From positions 1 through 64,000 of the forward strand of contig NZ_APKE01000010.1 of NCBI RefSeq assembly GCF_009835145.1: a stretch of 64,000 nucleotides of DNA. Reading direction: 5' to 3'. Both the position numbers and the translations under genes were made by a program. Source of the stretch: Profundibacterium mesophilum KAUST100406-0324. GTDB lineage: Bacteria; Pseudomonadota; Alphaproteobacteria; Rhodobacterales; Rhodobacteraceae. The notes under the pieces were generated by a model, which was not told the origin of the DNA, ran no database searches, and saw only the letters and a program-made list of their open reading frames with translations. Below are positions 17,193-28,323 of the stretch, one piece after another (position 1 is the stretch's first letter; each line of letters begins with the position of its first letter).

Positions 17193-18706
17193 GCCGGGGC
17201 CAGCCCGTGGGCGCCGCCCATCATCAGCCCGATCTCCTCGGTGCCCAGATCGGCGGTTTCGCGCGGGGCGCTCAGCCGTCCCTCGTTGAGCGCGGCAAAG
17301 CGGTCCGAGATCTCCATCAGCTCGTCGAGGTCCTGGCTGATGACGATCACCGAGGCCCCGTCGGATGCCAGATCGAGAAGCGCCTGCCGGATCGCGGCCG
17401 CCGCGCTCGCATCGACCCCCCAGGTGGGCTGGTTGACGACCAGCAGCTCGGGGCGTTGCAGGATCTCGCGTCCGATGACGAATTTCTGCAAGTTGCCACC
17501 CGACAGGGCCCGCGCGGCGGTTCCGGGGCCGGGCGTGCGCACGTCGAACCGGGTGATGACGCCTTCGGCGAAGGCGCGGGCACGGCGCCAGTCGATCATC
17601 CCGCGCCGGGTCAGGCCCTCGCGGTCATGCGCCGTGAGCACGCCGTTCTCGGTCAGCGACATGTCCGGGGCGGCGGCATGGCCCAGACGCTCCTCCGGCG
17701 CGGCCAGGAGGCCCAGTGCGCGGCGCGGATTCGGGCCAAGCCGGCCGATATCGCGGCCCTCCAGCCGGATATGGCCCGAGGCGCTGCGCATCTCGCCGCT
17801 CAGGCTGGCCAGAAGCTCGTCCTGGCCGTTGCCCGCCACGCCGCCGATCCCCAGGATCTCGCCCGACCGCACCTCGAAGGTGACATCCTTGAGCGCCGTG
17901 CCGAAGGGGGAGACGGGCCGTGTCGACAGGCCCGCGACCGAAAGGCGGACATCGCCGGGCGCATGGGGTCGGGCGCGGGGCGCGCGCAGACTGTCGCCCA
18001 CCATCATCTCCGCCATCGCCCGCACCGAGGTCTCGGCGGGCACGCAGCTTCCGACGACCTCGCCCTGCCGCAGGATCGTGGCACTGTCGCACAGGGCACG
18101 GATCTCCTCGAGCTTGTGGCTGATATAGAGGATCGCGACCCCTTCGGCGCGCAGTTTGCGCAAGGTGCCGAAGAGAAGCCGCGCCTCCTGCGGGGTGAGC
18201 ACGGATGTCGGCTCGTCCATGATCAGCAGGCGCGGTTCTTGCAGCAGGCAGCGCACGATCTCGACCCTCTGGCGCTCGCCGGCGCTCAGGTCCCCGACGC
18301 GCCGTCCGGGATCGAGCGGCAGGCCATAGGCGGTGCTGACATCGCGGATCGCCTTGGCGAGGGCGCGGCGCGGCGGCGCGTTCTCCATCCCCAGCGCGAT
18401 GTTCTCGCCGACATCGAGCGCGTCGAAGAGCGAGAAATGCTGGAACACCATTCCGACCCCGGAGGCGCGCGCATCGCGCGGATCGCCGGGCGTATGGGGC
18501 AGGCCGGCAAGCTGCATCCGGCCGGCATCGGGCCGGACGAGGCCGTAGATCATCTTGACGAGCGTGGATTTTCCCGCGCCGTTCTCGCCGAGCAGCGCAT
18601 GGACATTGCCCGCCTTGATGCCGAATGTGACGTCGCGATTGGCGACCACGCCGGGATAGGCCTTGGTCAGCCCGTCCACCCTCAGAAGGTCTGCGCCCGA
18701 ACTCAT
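17189..18706 (-). CDS. BMP-type ABC transporter ATP-binding protein (two ATPase domains)
   Basis: This 505-residue protein carries two fused nucleotide-binding domains, as in sugar and nucleoside importers. The first has Walker A GENGAGKST near residue 40, signature LSAGERQRVE and Walker B LLIMDEPTSVL. The second has a degenerate Walker A (GVAGNGQDEL), signature LSGGNLQKF and a Walker B region LLVVNQPTWGVD in which the usual Asp-Glu is replaced, so this site is probably poorly active, as is usual in the family. It starts 36 bases after xdhC, so the importer is transcribed with xanthine dehydrogenase. A purine or nucleoside substrate is inferred. Confidence 0.88.
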   Translation of the reverse strand: MSSGADLLRVDGLTKAYPGVVANRDVTFGIKAGNVHALLGENGAGKSTLVKMIYGLVRPDAGRMQLAGLPHTPGDPRDARASGVGMVFQHFSLFDALDVGENIALGMENAPPRRALAKAIRDVSTAYGLPLDPGRRVGDLSAGERQRVEIVRCLLQEPRLLIMDEPTSVLTPQEARLLFGTLRKLRAEGVAILYISHKLEEIRALCDSATILRQGEVVGSCVPAETSVRAMAEMMVGDSLRAPRARPHAPGDVRLSVAGLSTRPVSPFGTALKDVTFEVRSGEILGIGGVAGNGQDELLASLSGEMRSASGHIRLEGRDIGRLGPNPRRALGLLAAPEERLGHAAAPDMSLTENGVLTAHDREGLTRRGMIDWRRARAFAEGVITRFDVRTPGPGTAARALSGGNLQKFVIGREILQRPELLVVNQPTWGVDASAAAAIRQALLDLASDGASVIVISQDLDELMEISDRFAALNEGRLSAPRETADLGTEEIGLMMGGAHGLAPA

Positions 18707-18742
18707 TCCGCCCCGCCTCTCGTGCCCTTGCCGGCCCGTTCC

Positions 18743-19702
18743 TTAAAGGCCGGCGCCGCTCCGGTCCACTCCGATCCGTTCCACGGCCCGCACAGGGCCG
18801 CTCCAGTCCTCCTTCAGTAGGCTGGCCGCGACCCCGATCGCAATGGCCTGGGGATGCTTGCCGAGCGAAGGGTCACCGATGGGACACGTTATCCGCGCGA
18901 TCCGATCGGCCGGATGGCCGAGCGCCTGCAGGCGGCGGATGAAGCGGGCGCGCTTCGTCGCCGAGCCGATCAGCCCGGCATAGGCGAACTCGTGGCGCAG
19001 GAGCTGGTGGCAGATCTCGAGATCGAGCGCGTGCGAATAGGTCATGACGAGATGGGCGGCGCCGTGCGGGGCATGGCCGATCACGCGGCCCGGTTCGGGA
19101 ACGGGGCGGCAGGAGACGCTGCGGGGAACCTCGTCGGGGAAACGTTCGCGCGCCGTGTCCAGCCAGGTGACGGCGATGCCCGGCAATGGCGCGAGCAGCG
19201 CGCAGACCGCCCGCCCCACATGCCCGGCGCCGTGTAGCCAGACCGGCCGGCGGGCGGGGCTGACAGGCTCCATCATCCAGCCGCCCGCCAGTTGCGGCGC
19301 GGGCGGGGTGCCTTGGGCGGCGAGCGCGGCCAGGCGGCGCATCGCCGGAGGCGGCGCGCCCGGCTCCGGCCCGCGCAGGAAGACCGCCCCGGGCTCCAGA
19401 GCGGCCAGCCGGGCCATGTCCCAGCGTTCGGTCAGGAGGGTGACCGCGCCGCCGCAGCACTGGCCGAGCCCCGGACCAAGTGGCACATGGCGCAGCTCCC
19501 ACGGCCCCGCGAGGGGCGCGCGTGCCGCCGCCTCATGCTCGAGCGCGCCGCCGCCGATCGTGCCGGACTGCCCGCCCTCCCAGACCAGCATCGAGGCGCC
19601 GACCTCGCGCGGGACCGAGCCCGCGGTGGCCGCGACGACCACGCGCCAGACCGCCGAACGCCCCGTCAGGGCGTCCCGCAGGGCCTCGGGATCAAAGCTC
19701 AT
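18743..19702 (-). CDS. xdhC: Xanthine dehydrogenase maturation factor XdhC
   Basis: This 319-residue accessory protein binds molybdenum cofactor, protects it and supports insertion of the sulfurated form into XdhB. The N-terminal XdhC/CoxI domain has GSVPREVGASM and later GGGALEHEA and CCGGAVTLL. The C-terminal Rossmann-like half has HGAGHVGRA, then TYSHALDLEI and IGSATKRARF. Its start overlaps the xdhB stop as ATGA, so the three xdh genes are coupled. Length and domain order fit the family. Confidence 0.92.
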   Translation of the reverse strand: MSFDPEALRDALTGRSAVWRVVVAATAGSVPREVGASMLVWEGGQSGTIGGGALEHEAAARAPLAGPWELRHVPLGPGLGQCCGGAVTLLTERWDMARLAALEPGAVFLRGPEPGAPPPAMRRLAALAAQGTPPAPQLAGGWMMEPVSPARRPVWLHGAGHVGRAVCALLAPLPGIAVTWLDTARERFPDEVPRSVSCRPVPEPGRVIGHAPHGAAHLVMTYSHALDLEICHQLLRHEFAYAGLIGSATKRARFIRRLQALGHPADRIARITCPIGDPSLGKHPQAIAIGVAASLLKEDWSGPVRAVERIGVDRSGAGL

Positions 19703-22185
19703 CCGCGTGCCCGCATCACCGCCGCGCGAATCCGCTCCGGCGTGGCGGGCGCATCGAGCGCCGGATAATGCGGACCGCAGCTCGCGGCGGCATCCGACAG
19801 GGCCATCAGGACCGAGATGCCAAGCATCAGGGGCGGCTCGCCCACCGCCTTGGACCGACGGATCGTCGCCGCGGGATTGGGCTCGTCCCAGAGCGTGACA
19901 TTGAAGATCGGCGGCCTGTCGGAGCAGGCGGGTATCTTGTAGGTCGAGGGGGCATGCGTCGTCAGGCGGCCCTTGTCGTCCCAGACGAGCTCCTCGGTGG
20001 TGAGCCAGCCCGCGCCTTGCACATACCCCCCCTCGATCTGCCCGATATCGAGGGCCGGGTTCAGCGAGGCGCCGGCATCATGCACGATGTCGCAGCGCAG
20101 AATGCGGTTCTCGCCGGTCAGGGTGTCGATCACCACCTCGCTGACGGCGGCGCCATAGGCGAAGTAGTAGAAGGGACGGCCCTTGCCGGCGATCCGGTCC
20201 CAGGCGATACCCGGTGTGCTGTAGAAGCCCGTGGCCGACAGGCTGACGCGCGCCTGGTAGGCGATCTGCACCGCCTCGGCGAAGCTGTGCCGCACATTGC
20301 CGGCGATCACCTCGCCGCCGGCGAAGCGCACATCATCCGCCGGGCAGCCGTGAAGCTGCGCCAGGAGCGCCGCGATGCGCCCGCAGAGCGTCTCGCAGGC
20401 CGCCAGCACAGCCATGCCGTTCAGGTCGGTCCCCGAGGATGCGGCCGTGGCGGAGGTGTTGGGCACCTTGGCCGTGTCGGTGGCGGTGACGCGGATCGCC
20501 TCCATGCCGATGCCGAAACGCTCGGCGGCGATCTGCGCGACTTTCGTGAAGAGGCCCTGGCCCATCTCGGTGCCCCCATGGTTCAGCTGCACCGAGCCGT
20601 CCTGGTAGACATGCACGAGCGCACCGGCCTGGTTGAGATGGGTGAGCGTGAAGCTGATGCCGAATTTCACGGGGGTGAGAGCGATCCCGCGCCGCAAGAG
20701 CGGATTGTCGGCGTTCCACCGGGCGATCCGGGCCCGGCGCCCGTGATAGTCGGCGCGTTCGGCCAGGTCGGCGCAGAGGCGGTTGAGCATGAAATCGGTC
20801 ACGGGCATGTGATAGGGCGTGGTCTGCGTTCCGGCCCCCTCGCGCCGCGCTCCATCCGAGTCCTCCGGCCTGCCGCCATCCTCGCGATCATCGCCCGGCT
20901 CCACCTCCGGCGCACCCGCCGCGCCCCGGCTGGCAAGGTCGCGCTCGGCCGCGTGGCCGTGAGGCGGCGAGGAGGGGGGCGGCGGAGGGGGGGCGGCTGA
21001 CGCCTCGGGCTCGGCTTGCGGCGCGGGCATCCGGTTGACGGGGGCATCGGCGTAGAAGTTGGCACGGCGCACGTCGAGCGGGTCGCGGCCGAGCGCATGG
21101 GCGATCTCGTCCATCACCCGCTCGATCCCGAGCATCCCCTGCGGCCCGCCAAAGCCGCGAAAGGCGGTGGCCGACTGGGTGTTGGTGCGCATCCTGTGGC
21201 TTTCGATGCGCACATGCTCCAGGTGATAGGCGTTGTCGGCATGCAGCATCGCCCGGTCCGCGACCGGAAGGGAGAGATCCTGCGCCCAGCCGCAGCGCAG
21301 GTGATGCACGAAGGACAGCCCCTCGATCCGGCCCAGCGCGTCGAAGCCGACATCGTAGCCGATGCGCATGTCATGGCGCTTGCCGGTGATGATCATGTCG
21401 TCGTCGCGGTCGTAGCGCATCTTGCAGGCGCGCCCGCTCAGCCGGGCCGCGACGGCGCAGGCCACCGCAAGCGCGTTGCCTTGTGATTCCTTGCCGCCGA
21501 AACCGCCGCCCATGCGGCGCACCTCGACCCGGACCGCATGCATCGGCATCCCCAGCGCCTCCGCGACCTTGTGCTGGATCTCGGTGGGATGCTGCGAGGA
21601 GGAATGGATCAGCATGTCGCCGTTATCGAGGGGCAGGGCGAGGGCCGCCTGTCCCTCGAGATAGAAATGCTCCTGGCCGCCGATCTCCATCACGCCGCTC
21701 ACGCGGTGCGGCGCGCCCGCCAGCGCCGCCGCCGCGTCGCCCTTGGTGTAGACGCGCGGACCCTCCTCGAAGCGCGCATCCGCCGCGATTGCCGCGTCGA
21801 GATCGAGCAGGGCGGGACGCTCGGTGATCTCGGAGCGTCCCAGCCGCGCCGCGCGCCGCGCCGCGCCGTGGCTTTCGGCGAGAACCGCGAAGAGGGGTTG
21901 CCCGACGTAGTGAACCATGTGCTCGGCCAAAAGCGGCTCGTCATGGGCCGACGGCGAGACATCGTTCTCGTGCGGGAGCATCTCGGGGGTAATGACCATC
22001 ACGGCACCGGGCGCGGCGCGGACCGCGGCCAGGTCGAGCGCCTCGATCGTTCCATGGGCCACGGGCGAGAGGCCGAAGGCGAGATGCAGGCAGCCGGCGG
22101 GAACGGGAATGTCGTCGACATAGCGCGCGGCGCCCGTGACATGCAGAAGGGCAGCCTCGTGGGGGAGGGCGCGCGCCGTGCTCAT
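19699..22185 (-). CDS. xdhB: Xanthine dehydrogenase, molybdopterin-binding subunit
   Basis: This 828-residue large subunit oxidises hypoxanthine to xanthine and xanthine to urate. It shows the molybdopterin contacts GGQEHFYLE and [10 protein letters not shown], the FRGFGGPQ segment, a GTDLNGMA region and, near the C terminus, KAVGEPPLM with the catalytic Glu. ATG 22185 overlaps the xdhA stop (ATGA). Between VNRMPAPQ and [10 protein letters not shown] there is an extra Pro/Glu/Arg-rich stretch of roughly 65 residues (20833-21028) that I do not expect in this family. The remainder appears complete and in frame, so the enzyme is probably functional. Confidence 0.92.
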   Translation of the reverse strand: MSTARALPHEAALLHVTGAARYVDDIPVPAGCLHLAFGLSPVAHGTIEALDLAAVRAAPGAVMVITPEMLPHENDVSPSAHDEPLLAEHMVHYVGQPLFAVLAESHGAARRAARLGRSEITERPALLDLDAAIAADARFEEGPRVYTKGDAAAALAGAPHRVSGVMEIGGQEHFYLEGQAALALPLDNGDMLIHSSSQHPTEIQHKVAEALGMPMHAVRVEVRRMGGGFGGKESQGNALAVACAVAARLSGRACKMRYDRDDDMIITGKRHDMRIGYDVGFDALGRIEGLSFVHHLRCGWAQDLSLPVADRAMLHADNAYHLEHVRIESHRMRTNTQSATAFRGFGGPQGMLGIERVMDEIAHALGRDPLDVRRANFYADAPVNRMPAPQAEPEASAAPPPPPPSSPPHGHAAERDLASRGAAGAPEVEPGDDREDGGRPEDSDGARREGAGTQTTPYHMPVTDFMLNRLCADLAERADYHGRRARIARWNADNPLLRRGIALTPVKFGISFTLTHLNQAGALVHVYQDGSVQLNHGGTEMGQGLFTKVAQIAAERFGIGMEAIRVTATDTAKVPNTSATAASSGTDLNGMAVLAACETLCGRIAALLAQLHGCPADDVRFAGGEVIAGNVRHSFAEAVQIAYQARVSLSATGFYSTPGIAWDRIAGKGRPFYYFAYGAAVSEVVIDTLTGENRILRCDIVHDAGASLNPALDIGQIEGGYVQGAGWLTTEELVWDDKGRLTTHAPSTYKIPACSDRPPIFNVTLWDEPNPAATIRRSKAVGEPPLMLGISVLMALSDAAASCGPHYPALDAPATPERIRAAVMRARG

Positions 22186-23585
22186 GGTGCGACCTTGAGC
22201 ACGGAGACGGCCCGTCCGCCGCGCTCGGCCGCCAGGCGGCGCAACATTCCGGCCGCGGCATCCAGCCTGTATCCCGCCGAGGCGCGCATGTCGCTCAGCG
22301 GGGTGAAATCCTCGGCGAGCCAATCCCGGCAGGCGCCGAGCGTCCCCTCGTCGAGCGCCCTGCCGATCAGGGCCGCCTCGAGCGTCGCGGCGCGCCTGGG
22401 GGTGCCGGCCATGCCGCCGAAGGCGATGCGCGCCCTGCGCACGATGCCCGCCTCGATCCCGATCGAGAAGCAGCCGCATACGGCGGAGATGTCCTGGTCG
22501 AAGCGCTTGGAGAGCTTGTAGCAGCTGAGCTCGTCCGGCTGGTCGGGAATGCTGACGGCTTCGACGAACTCGCCGGGCGCGCGGTCCTGCCGTCCGTATT
22601 CGAGGAAGAATGCCTCGAGCGGCATCTGCCGCCGCGCCGCGCCGCGCCGCAGGTGCAGCGTCGCGCCAAGCGCGATCAGTGCCGGCGAGCCGTCGGCGAT
22701 CGGCGAGCCGTTCGCGATGTTGCCGCCGATGGTCGCCGCGCCGCGCACCTGCTCCGAGCCGTAGCGCCGGATCAGCTCGGCGAAGGCCGGGTGACGGTCG
22801 GCCATCAGCTCGCGCAGCCGCGACAGGCGCGTCCCGGCGCCGATCCAGAGCCGTCCCTCCTCCTGGCGCACCGCGCGCAGCGCCGCGATCTTGCCAAGGA
22901 ACACCATCTCTCCCAGATCGCGCAGCCCCTTGGTGACCCAGAGGCCGACATCGGTCGCCCCGGCGACGAGCGTCGCGCCGGGATGATCGGCGTACCACGC
23001 GGCGAACGCGTCGAGATCGGTGGGCCGGTGAACGGGCGCGGCCCCGGATGCCCCGCTCGCCCCGGACGTGGCCGGCGCATCCGGCGCGGCGGCCGGAGGG
23101 CTCTCCTGCATCCAGGCGGGCACCGGCTGCGAGGCCGCCGCCTCCGCCGCCCTGATGATCGGTGCGTAGCCGGTGCAGCGGCACAGGTTCCCCGCGAGCA
23201 TGTCATCGTGATCGTGCCGGCCAAGGAGATGGCTCCGCGCCATCGAAACCACGAAGCCGGGCGTGCAGAAACCGCATTGCGCGCCGTGATGGGCGATCAT
23301 CTCGGCCTGAACGGGATGCAGCGTGCCGTCGGGGCCGGCGATCCCCTCCACCGTGCGCAGGGCACAGCCGTCGAGCTGCGGCAGGAAAAGAATGCAGGCG
23401 TTGAGTGCGCGGCAACCTTCGGCATCGCTCACCAGCACCGTGCAGGAGCCGCAATCGCCCTCGTTGCAGCCCTCCTTGGTGCCGGTCAGCCCGCGTGTCT
23501 CGCGCAGCCATGCAAGAAGGGTGCGGTCCGGCGGGGACGCCGGCACATGCACGGTCTCTCCGTTCAGAGAAAACGTCACGTTCAT
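22182..23585 (-). CDS. xdhA: Xanthine dehydrogenase, FeS/FAD small subunit
   Basis: This 467-residue subunit carries two [2Fe-2S] clusters and FAD. The plant-type cluster uses Cys40, Cys45, Cys48 and Cys64 ([10 protein letters not shown]); the second uses Cys104, Cys107, Cys135 and Cys137 (CGFC ... CRCTGY). An Ala/Pro linker near 145-175 leads into the FAD domain, with [11 protein letters not shown] and [15 protein letters not shown]-like residues. It passes electrons from the molybdenum site to NAD+. The ATG at 23585 heads the purine operon, and the in-frame upstream extension to 24155 is antisense to dnaE and rejected. Confidence 0.92.
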   Translation of the reverse strand: MNVTFSLNGETVHVPASPPDRTLLAWLRETRGLTGTKEGCNEGDCGSCTVLVSDAEGCRALNACILFLPQLDGCALRTVEGIAGPDGTLHPVQAEMIAHHGAQCGFCTPGFVVSMARSHLLGRHDHDDMLAGNLCRCTGYAPIIRAAEAAASQPVPAWMQESPPAAAPDAPATSGASGASGAAPVHRPTDLDAFAAWYADHPGATLVAGATDVGLWVTKGLRDLGEMVFLGKIAALRAVRQEEGRLWIGAGTRLSRLRELMADRHPAFAELIRRYGSEQVRGAATIGGNIANGSPIADGSPALIALGATLHLRRGAARRQMPLEAFFLEYGRQDRAPGEFVEAVSIPDQPDELSCYKLSKRFDQDISAVCGCFSIGIEAGIVRRARIAFGGMAGTPRRAATLEAALIGRALDEGTLGACRDWLAEDFTPLSDMRASAGYRLDAAAGMLRRLAAERGGRAVSVLKVAP

Positions 23586-23808
23586 GTCAGGTCGGACCAG
23601 CCGCGATACCGTATTGCATTCAAGCCCGCGGCCGGTCGATGCGGCGTAGACCGGGGCGGGGCGTGTGGGGACCATGAAAGACGCGGACGGGCGGCTTGGC
23701 AAGGCCTTTCGAGATGATGGGCGGCGCCGATGCGCGCGCGCCCCGGCCCGGCAGGCCGATGGCGTTTTGCGCTTTCGCGGGGCCGGTCCGGGCGGTAGAG
23801 CTTCGGGC

Positions 23809-26800
23809 ATGAGCGATCCCAGATTCATCCATCTTCGCGTGCATTCGGAATACTCGCTGCTCGAGGGCGCGATCCGGTTGAAGAAACTGCCGGGCATGGC
23901 TGCTGCGATGGGCATGCCGGCCATCGCCGTGACCGATACGAACAACATGTTCGCGGCACTCGAGTTCTCGGTCGGCGCGCTTGCCGAAGGGGTGCAGCCG
24001 ATCATCGGCTGCCAGATCGACCTGCAGCTCGCACCGGCCGGCACCGAGCGCGGCGCGCTCTCCGGCGGGGCGGCACGCGGACAGGCCGAGCGGCCGGCGC
24101 CCCTCGTGCTCCTGGCGCAGAGCGAGGAGGGATACGAGAACCTCATGAAGCTCAACTCGGCGCTCTATCTGGGCAAGGACGGCGCCGAGCTGCCGCAGGT
24201 CACGCTCGACGATCTCGCCGCGAATGCCGCCGGGCTGATCTGCCTGAGCGGCGGGCCCGACGGGCCGGTGGGGCGGGCATTGCGGGCCGGGCAGCGGCCG
24301 GCGGCGGAGGCGCTGCTGACGCGGCTGGCGGCGATCTTTCCCGCACGGCTCTATGTCGAGTTGCAGCGTCATCCCGGCGAGGGCGGCACCCTTCCCGAGG
24401 CCGAGCGCGCCTCGGAGCGCGCGCAGGTCGAGATGGCCTACGCGATGGAGCTGCCCCTGGTGGCGACCAACGATGTCTATTTTCCGAAGGCCGAGATGTA
24501 CGAGGCGCATGACGCGCTGATCTGCATCGCCGAAGGGGCCTATGTCGATCAATCCGCGCCGCGGCGCCGGCTGACGGCGCAGCACTACTTCAAGAGCCCC
24601 GCCGAGATGGCCGCGCTCTTTGCCGACCTGCCCGAGGCGATCGAGAACACCGTCGAGATCGCCCGTCGCTGCGCTTTCGCCGTGGCGCGCCGCGATCCGA
24701 TCCTTCCGAAATTCGCCGATGACGAGGTGGACGAGCTGCGCCGCCAGGCCAAGGAAGGGCTCGCCGAAAGGCTCAAGGTCATCCCCCATGCCGCACCCGT
24801 CGCCGAATACGAGGCGCGGCTCGAGTTCGAGCTGGGGATCATCGAGGGAATGGGCTTCCCGGGCTATTTCCTGATCGTGGCCGATTTCATCAAATGGGCC
24901 AAGGATCACGACATTCCCGTGGGCCCCGGTCGCGGCTCGGGTGCGGGCAGCCTCGTGGCCTACGCGCTGACGATCACCGATCTCGACCCGCTGCGCTACT
25001 CGCTCCTGTTCGAGCGCTTCCTCAATCCCGAGCGGGTCTCGATGCCCGACTTCGACATCGACTTCTGCATGGACCGCCGCGAGGAGGTGATCCGCTACGT
25101 GCAGGAGAAATACGGCCGCGAGAAAGTCGGGCAGATCATCACCTTCGGCGCGCTGCTCTCGAAGGCGGCGGTGCGCGATATCGGCCGGGTGCTGCAGATG
25201 CCTTACGGGCAGGTGGACCGCCTGTCCAAGATGATCCCCGTCGAGGGCGTCAAGCCGGTCAGCATCCAGAAGGCGCTCATCGACGAGCCGCGCCTGCGCG
25301 AGGAAGCGCGCAACGAGGAGGTCGTGGACCGGCTGCTGACCTATGGCCAGCAGGTCGAGGGGCTGCTCAGGAACGCTTCCACCCATGCCGCCGGCGTGGT
25401 GATCGGAGACCGGCCGCTGGATGCGCTGGTGCCGCTCTACCAGGATCCGCGCTCGGACATGCCGGCCACCCAGTTCAACATGAAATGGGTCGAGCAGGCA
25501 GGCCTCGTGAAGTTCGACTTCCTCGGGCTCAAGACGCTGACGGTGATCCAGAACGCGATCGACCTCATCATGTGCAAGGATGCCTCCGGCAGCTTCGGTC
25601 CTGGCGGGCGCAACCTGCACGAGGCTGCCGACGGCACGCAGATCTACGAGCCGGCACCGGGGGCGGAGAACGATATCGGGCATATCCCGCTCGATGATGC
25701 GAAATCCTACGAGCTTTATGCCGCCGCCAAGACGGTCGCGGTGTTCCAGGTCGAAAGCTCGGGCATGATGGATGCGCTCAGGCGCATGAAGCCGACCTGC
25801 ATCGAGGATATCGTCGCGCTGGTGGCGCTCTATCGTCCCGGCCCGATGGAGAACATTCCCGTCTATTGCGAGGTCAAGAACGGCCTGCGCGAGATCACCT
25901 CGATCCATCCCACGATCGACCACATTCTCGCCGAGACACAGGGCATCATCGTCTACCAGGAACAGGTGATGCAGATCGCCCAGGTGATGGGCGGCTACAG
26001 CCTCGGCGGCGCCGATTTGCTGCGCCGCGCGATGGGCAAGAAGATCAAGGAGGCGATGGACGCCGAGCGGCCGAAGTTCGAGGCGGGGGCCAAGGCAAAC
26101 GGCGTCGACAAGAAGAAGGCAACCGAGGTCTTCGACCTGCTGGAGAAATTCGCCAATTACGGCTTCAACAAATCGCACGCGGCCGCCTATGCCGTGGTCA
26201 GCTACCAGACGGCCTGGCTGAAGGCGAACCATCCGGTCGAGTTCATGGCCGGTGTGATGAACTGCGATATCCACCTCACCGACAAGCTTGCCATCTATGC
26301 CGAGGAGGTGCGCCGGGGCCTGTCGATCGAGATCGTGCCGCCTTGCGTGAACCGCAGCCAGGCCGCGTTCAGCGTCGATGCGGGCCGCGTGGTCTACGGG
26401 CTGGGCGCGCTCAAGAATGTCGGGATGGAGGCGATGCGCCTGATCACCGGCGCCCGCGGGGACAAGCCCTTCGTGACGCTCTTCGACCTGGCGCGGCGGG
26501 CCGATCTCAAGCGGGTCGGCAAGCGGCCGATGGAGATGCTGGCACGCGCCGGCGCCTTCGATGCGCTCGATGGGAACCGCCGGCGCGTCTTCGACAGCCT
26601 CGACGCGCTCGTGGCCTATTCCGCCGCGATCCACGATCAGAAGGCCAGCAACCAGGTCTCGCTCTTCGGAGAGGCGGGCGAGGACCTGCCCGAGCCGCGG
26701 CTCAGCCCGGTCTCCGACTGGCTGCCCGCCGAGCGCCTGATCGAGGAGCACAAGGCGATCGGCTTCTACCTCTCTGGCCACCCGCTCGACGATTACATGG

Positions 26801-27369
26801 TCCCCCTGCGCCGCAAGCAGGTGATCACCCTCGAAGAGCTCACCGCCAAGGCGCAGCGCGGTCCCCTGCTGGCCAAGCTCGCGGGGTCCGTATCGGGGCG
26901 CCAGGAGCGCAAGTCGGCACGTGGCAACCGTTTCGCCTTTGCCCAGCTTTCCGACCCGACGGGGCTCTACGAGATCACCATCTTCTCGGACACGCTGGAG
27001 ACCGCGCGCGATCACCTGGAGACAGGGATGAACGTCGTCGTCACCGTCGAGGCCACGATGGAGAGCGAGCAGCTCAAGCTGCTGGCCCGCTCGGTGGCGC
27101 CCGTGGACGCGATCGTGGCGGATGCGGGCAGTTCGGGCTTGCGGATCTTCCTCGAGGAAGCCTCCGCCGTGGCCGCCGTTGCCGATCTCCTTGCCCGTGC
27201 ACGCGAGGATGCGCGCATCCGCACGCGCGGTCCGATCAGCCTGTGCCTGCTCGATCCCGACCTGCCGGGCGAGGTCGAGGTGGCCTTGGGCGACGATTTC
27301 GCGGTGAACCCGCAGATCAAGGGCGCGATCAAGTCGCTCGGCGGCGTGGTGACGGTGGAGGATATCTGA
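23809..27369 (+). CDS. dnaE: DNA polymerase III alpha subunit
   Basis: This 1186-residue replicative polymerase has an N-terminal PHP domain ([15 protein letters not shown] at about 8-22). The catalytic palm contains the Asp-rich motif [13 protein letters not shown] and [14 protein letters not shown]. The helix-hairpin-helix/finger region and an OB-fold near residue 1000 follow. Length is that of DnaE1 rather than the shorter error-prone DnaE2. ATG 23809 is chosen because it places the PHP motif at the expected distance; only a weak purine stretch precedes it. It is divergent from xdhA, and a lipoprotein gene is coupled downstream. Confidence 0.95.
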   Translation: MSDPRFIHLRVHSEYSLLEGAIRLKKLPGMAAAMGMPAIAVTDTNNMFAALEFSVGALAEGVQPIIGCQIDLQLAPAGTERGALSGGAARGQAERPAPLVLLAQSEEGYENLMKLNSALYLGKDGAELPQVTLDDLAANAAGLICLSGGPDGPVGRALRAGQRPAAEALLTRLAAIFPARLYVELQRHPGEGGTLPEAERASERAQVEMAYAMELPLVATNDVYFPKAEMYEAHDALICIAEGAYVDQSAPRRRLTAQHYFKSPAEMAALFADLPEAIENTVEIARRCAFAVARRDPILPKFADDEVDELRRQAKEGLAERLKVIPHAAPVAEYEARLEFELGIIEGMGFPGYFLIVADFIKWAKDHDIPVGPGRGSGAGSLVAYALTITDLDPLRYSLLFERFLNPERVSMPDFDIDFCMDRREEVIRYVQEKYGREKVGQIITFGALLSKAAVRDIGRVLQMPYGQVDRLSKMIPVEGVKPVSIQKALIDEPRLREEARNEEVVDRLLTYGQQVEGLLRNASTHAAGVVIGDRPLDALVPLYQDPRSDMPATQFNMKWVEQAGLVKFDFLGLKTLTVIQNAIDLIMCKDASGSFGPGGRNLHEAADGTQIYEPAPGAENDIGHIPLDDAKSYELYAAAKTVAVFQVESSGMMDALRRMKPTCIEDIVALVALYRPGPMENIPVYCEVKNGLREITSIHPTIDHILAETQGIIVYQEQVMQIAQVMGGYSLGGADLLRRAMGKKIKEAMDAERPKFEAGAKANGVDKKKATEVFDLLEKFANYGFNKSHAAAYAVVSYQTAWLKANHPVEFMAGVMNCDIHLTDKLAIYAEEVRRGLSIEIVPPCVNRSQAAFSVDAGRVVYGLGALKNVGMEAMRLITGARGDKPFVTLFDLARRADLKRVGKRPMEMLARAGAFDALDGNRRRVFDSLDALVAYSAAIHDQKASNQVSLFGEAGEDLPEPRLSPVSDWLPAERLIEEHKAIGFYLSGHPLDDYMVPLRRKQVITLEELTAKAQRGPLLAKLAGSVSGRQERKSARGNRFAFAQLSDPTGLYEITIFSDTLETARDHLETGMNVVVTVEATMESEQLKLLARSVAPVDAIVADAGSSGLRIFLEEASAVAAVADLLARAREDARIRTRGPISLCLLDPDLPGEVEVALGDDFAVNPQIKGAIKSLGGVVTVEDI

Positions 27370-27947
27370 TGCGCGGTACGGTCATCGCGGCCCTCTTGTC
27401 CGGGGCCCTGCTCGTTTCCTGCGGCGGTTTGGCAGGAGGCGGGGGGATCGGCGGCGGCGTCGCTCCCGACGTGGCCAAGGGCGCGCGCCTGCCATTCGGA
27501 ACGGTCGGCAGGGCATGCGGTGTCTCGGGCGCGGCGCTGGGCAAGACGGTCGATGCCGCGCCTTCCGATGCGCGCCCGCGATGGCGTCTTCACGACACCG
27601 CGCCGGGCAGCACCGCGCCGCGCACCCATTACCTGACCGGCTTCTCCGACGGCTGTCCCCGGCAGGTGACGGCGGCGCTCATCCTCTTCGGCGCGCCGCT
27701 CGTGCACGAGACGCACAAGACCGGCCTGGCCGCATCGCAGCAAGGGGCTGCCGATGCCGCCTACGAGACGGCGCGGGCGCGGATCTGCGGCGGCGGTCCC
27801 GGCACGCCGTGCCCCGCCTCGCAGATCGAGGCGCTGTCGCAGGAAATCGTCTTCGTCTCATCCTACCGCGACTTCACCGGGACGGGCTCTTCCTACGAGA
27901 TCCTGCTCGGCAAGGGCGGGGTGGTCGCGGAGGGCATGGGCCACTGA
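27369..27947 (+). CDS. Putative lipoprotein of unknown function
   Basis: This 192-residue protein starts on an ATG that overlaps the dnaE stop (TGATG), so it is co-translated with the polymerase. A lipobox LLVSC at about residues 14-18 predicts a lipid-anchored periplasmic protein. A Gly-rich linker follows, then a compact domain with several cysteines (GRACG, DGCP, RICGGG, TPCP) that may form disulfides. No enzyme motif is recognised. It resembles conserved hypothetical lipoproteins that sit next to dnaE in Rhodobacteraceae, but the function is unknown to me. Confidence 0.75.
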   Translation: MRGTVIAALLSGALLVSCGGLAGGGGIGGGVAPDVAKGARLPFGTVGRACGVSGAALGKTVDAAPSDARPRWRLHDTAPGSTAPRTHYLTGFSDGCPRQVTAALILFGAPLVHETHKTGLAASQQGAADAAYETARARICGGGPGTPCPASQIEALSQEIVFVSSYRDFTGTGSSYEILLGKGGVVAEGMGH

Positions 27948-27984
27948 GCCGCCGGATCGGGCGGGCGCCGCCGGCGCCTTGCCG

Positions 27985-28203
27985 TCACCAATGCGGGGGG
28001 CGCTGATCGGCGATCGGGGCCGTGCCGCCTTCGGACATCTCGCGCTCGGCCTCCCGGCGCATCACCATCTCGAGCCGCGCCTCGATGCGCGCGATCCGGT
28101 CCTGCTGCTCGGCCACGATGTCGGACAGGTCGTCATTGGCGCGGGAGAGATGCGCGATCCGCTCCTCGAGCGCGTTCATGCTGGTTTGGGTGTCATCGGT
28201 CAT
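27985..28203 (-). CDS. slyX: SlyX-family small coiled-coil protein
   Basis: This 72-residue protein matches SlyX: an N-terminal heptad-rich coiled coil ([19 protein letters not shown], then [14 protein letters not shown]) and a short tail ending PPHW, which is characteristic of the family. ATG 28203 is selected because the long open frame upstream of it is antisense to hisS. The gene lies between the lipoprotein gene and hisS on the opposite strand. The molecular role of SlyX is not established. Confidence 0.85.
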   Translation of the reverse strand: MTDDTQTSMNALEERIAHLSRANDDLSDIVAEQQDRIARIEARLEMVMRREAEREMSEGGTAPIADQRPPHW

Positions 28204-28323
28204 TGGCTGCAGATAGCAGTTTGCCGGCGCGCTGCAAGCGGGGCCGGGGGCGCGGCGCGCAGCTTGCCCCGCGTTGCGCCATCCGCTAGACCCGCCCGCG
28301 ACCGCCCGGATCAGGACATCGAC

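Noticed and set aside
23620-27015. Minus-strand open frame of about 1130 codons
   Set aside because: Antisense shadow of dnaE; no family-like motif, while the plus strand shows the polymerase active site.
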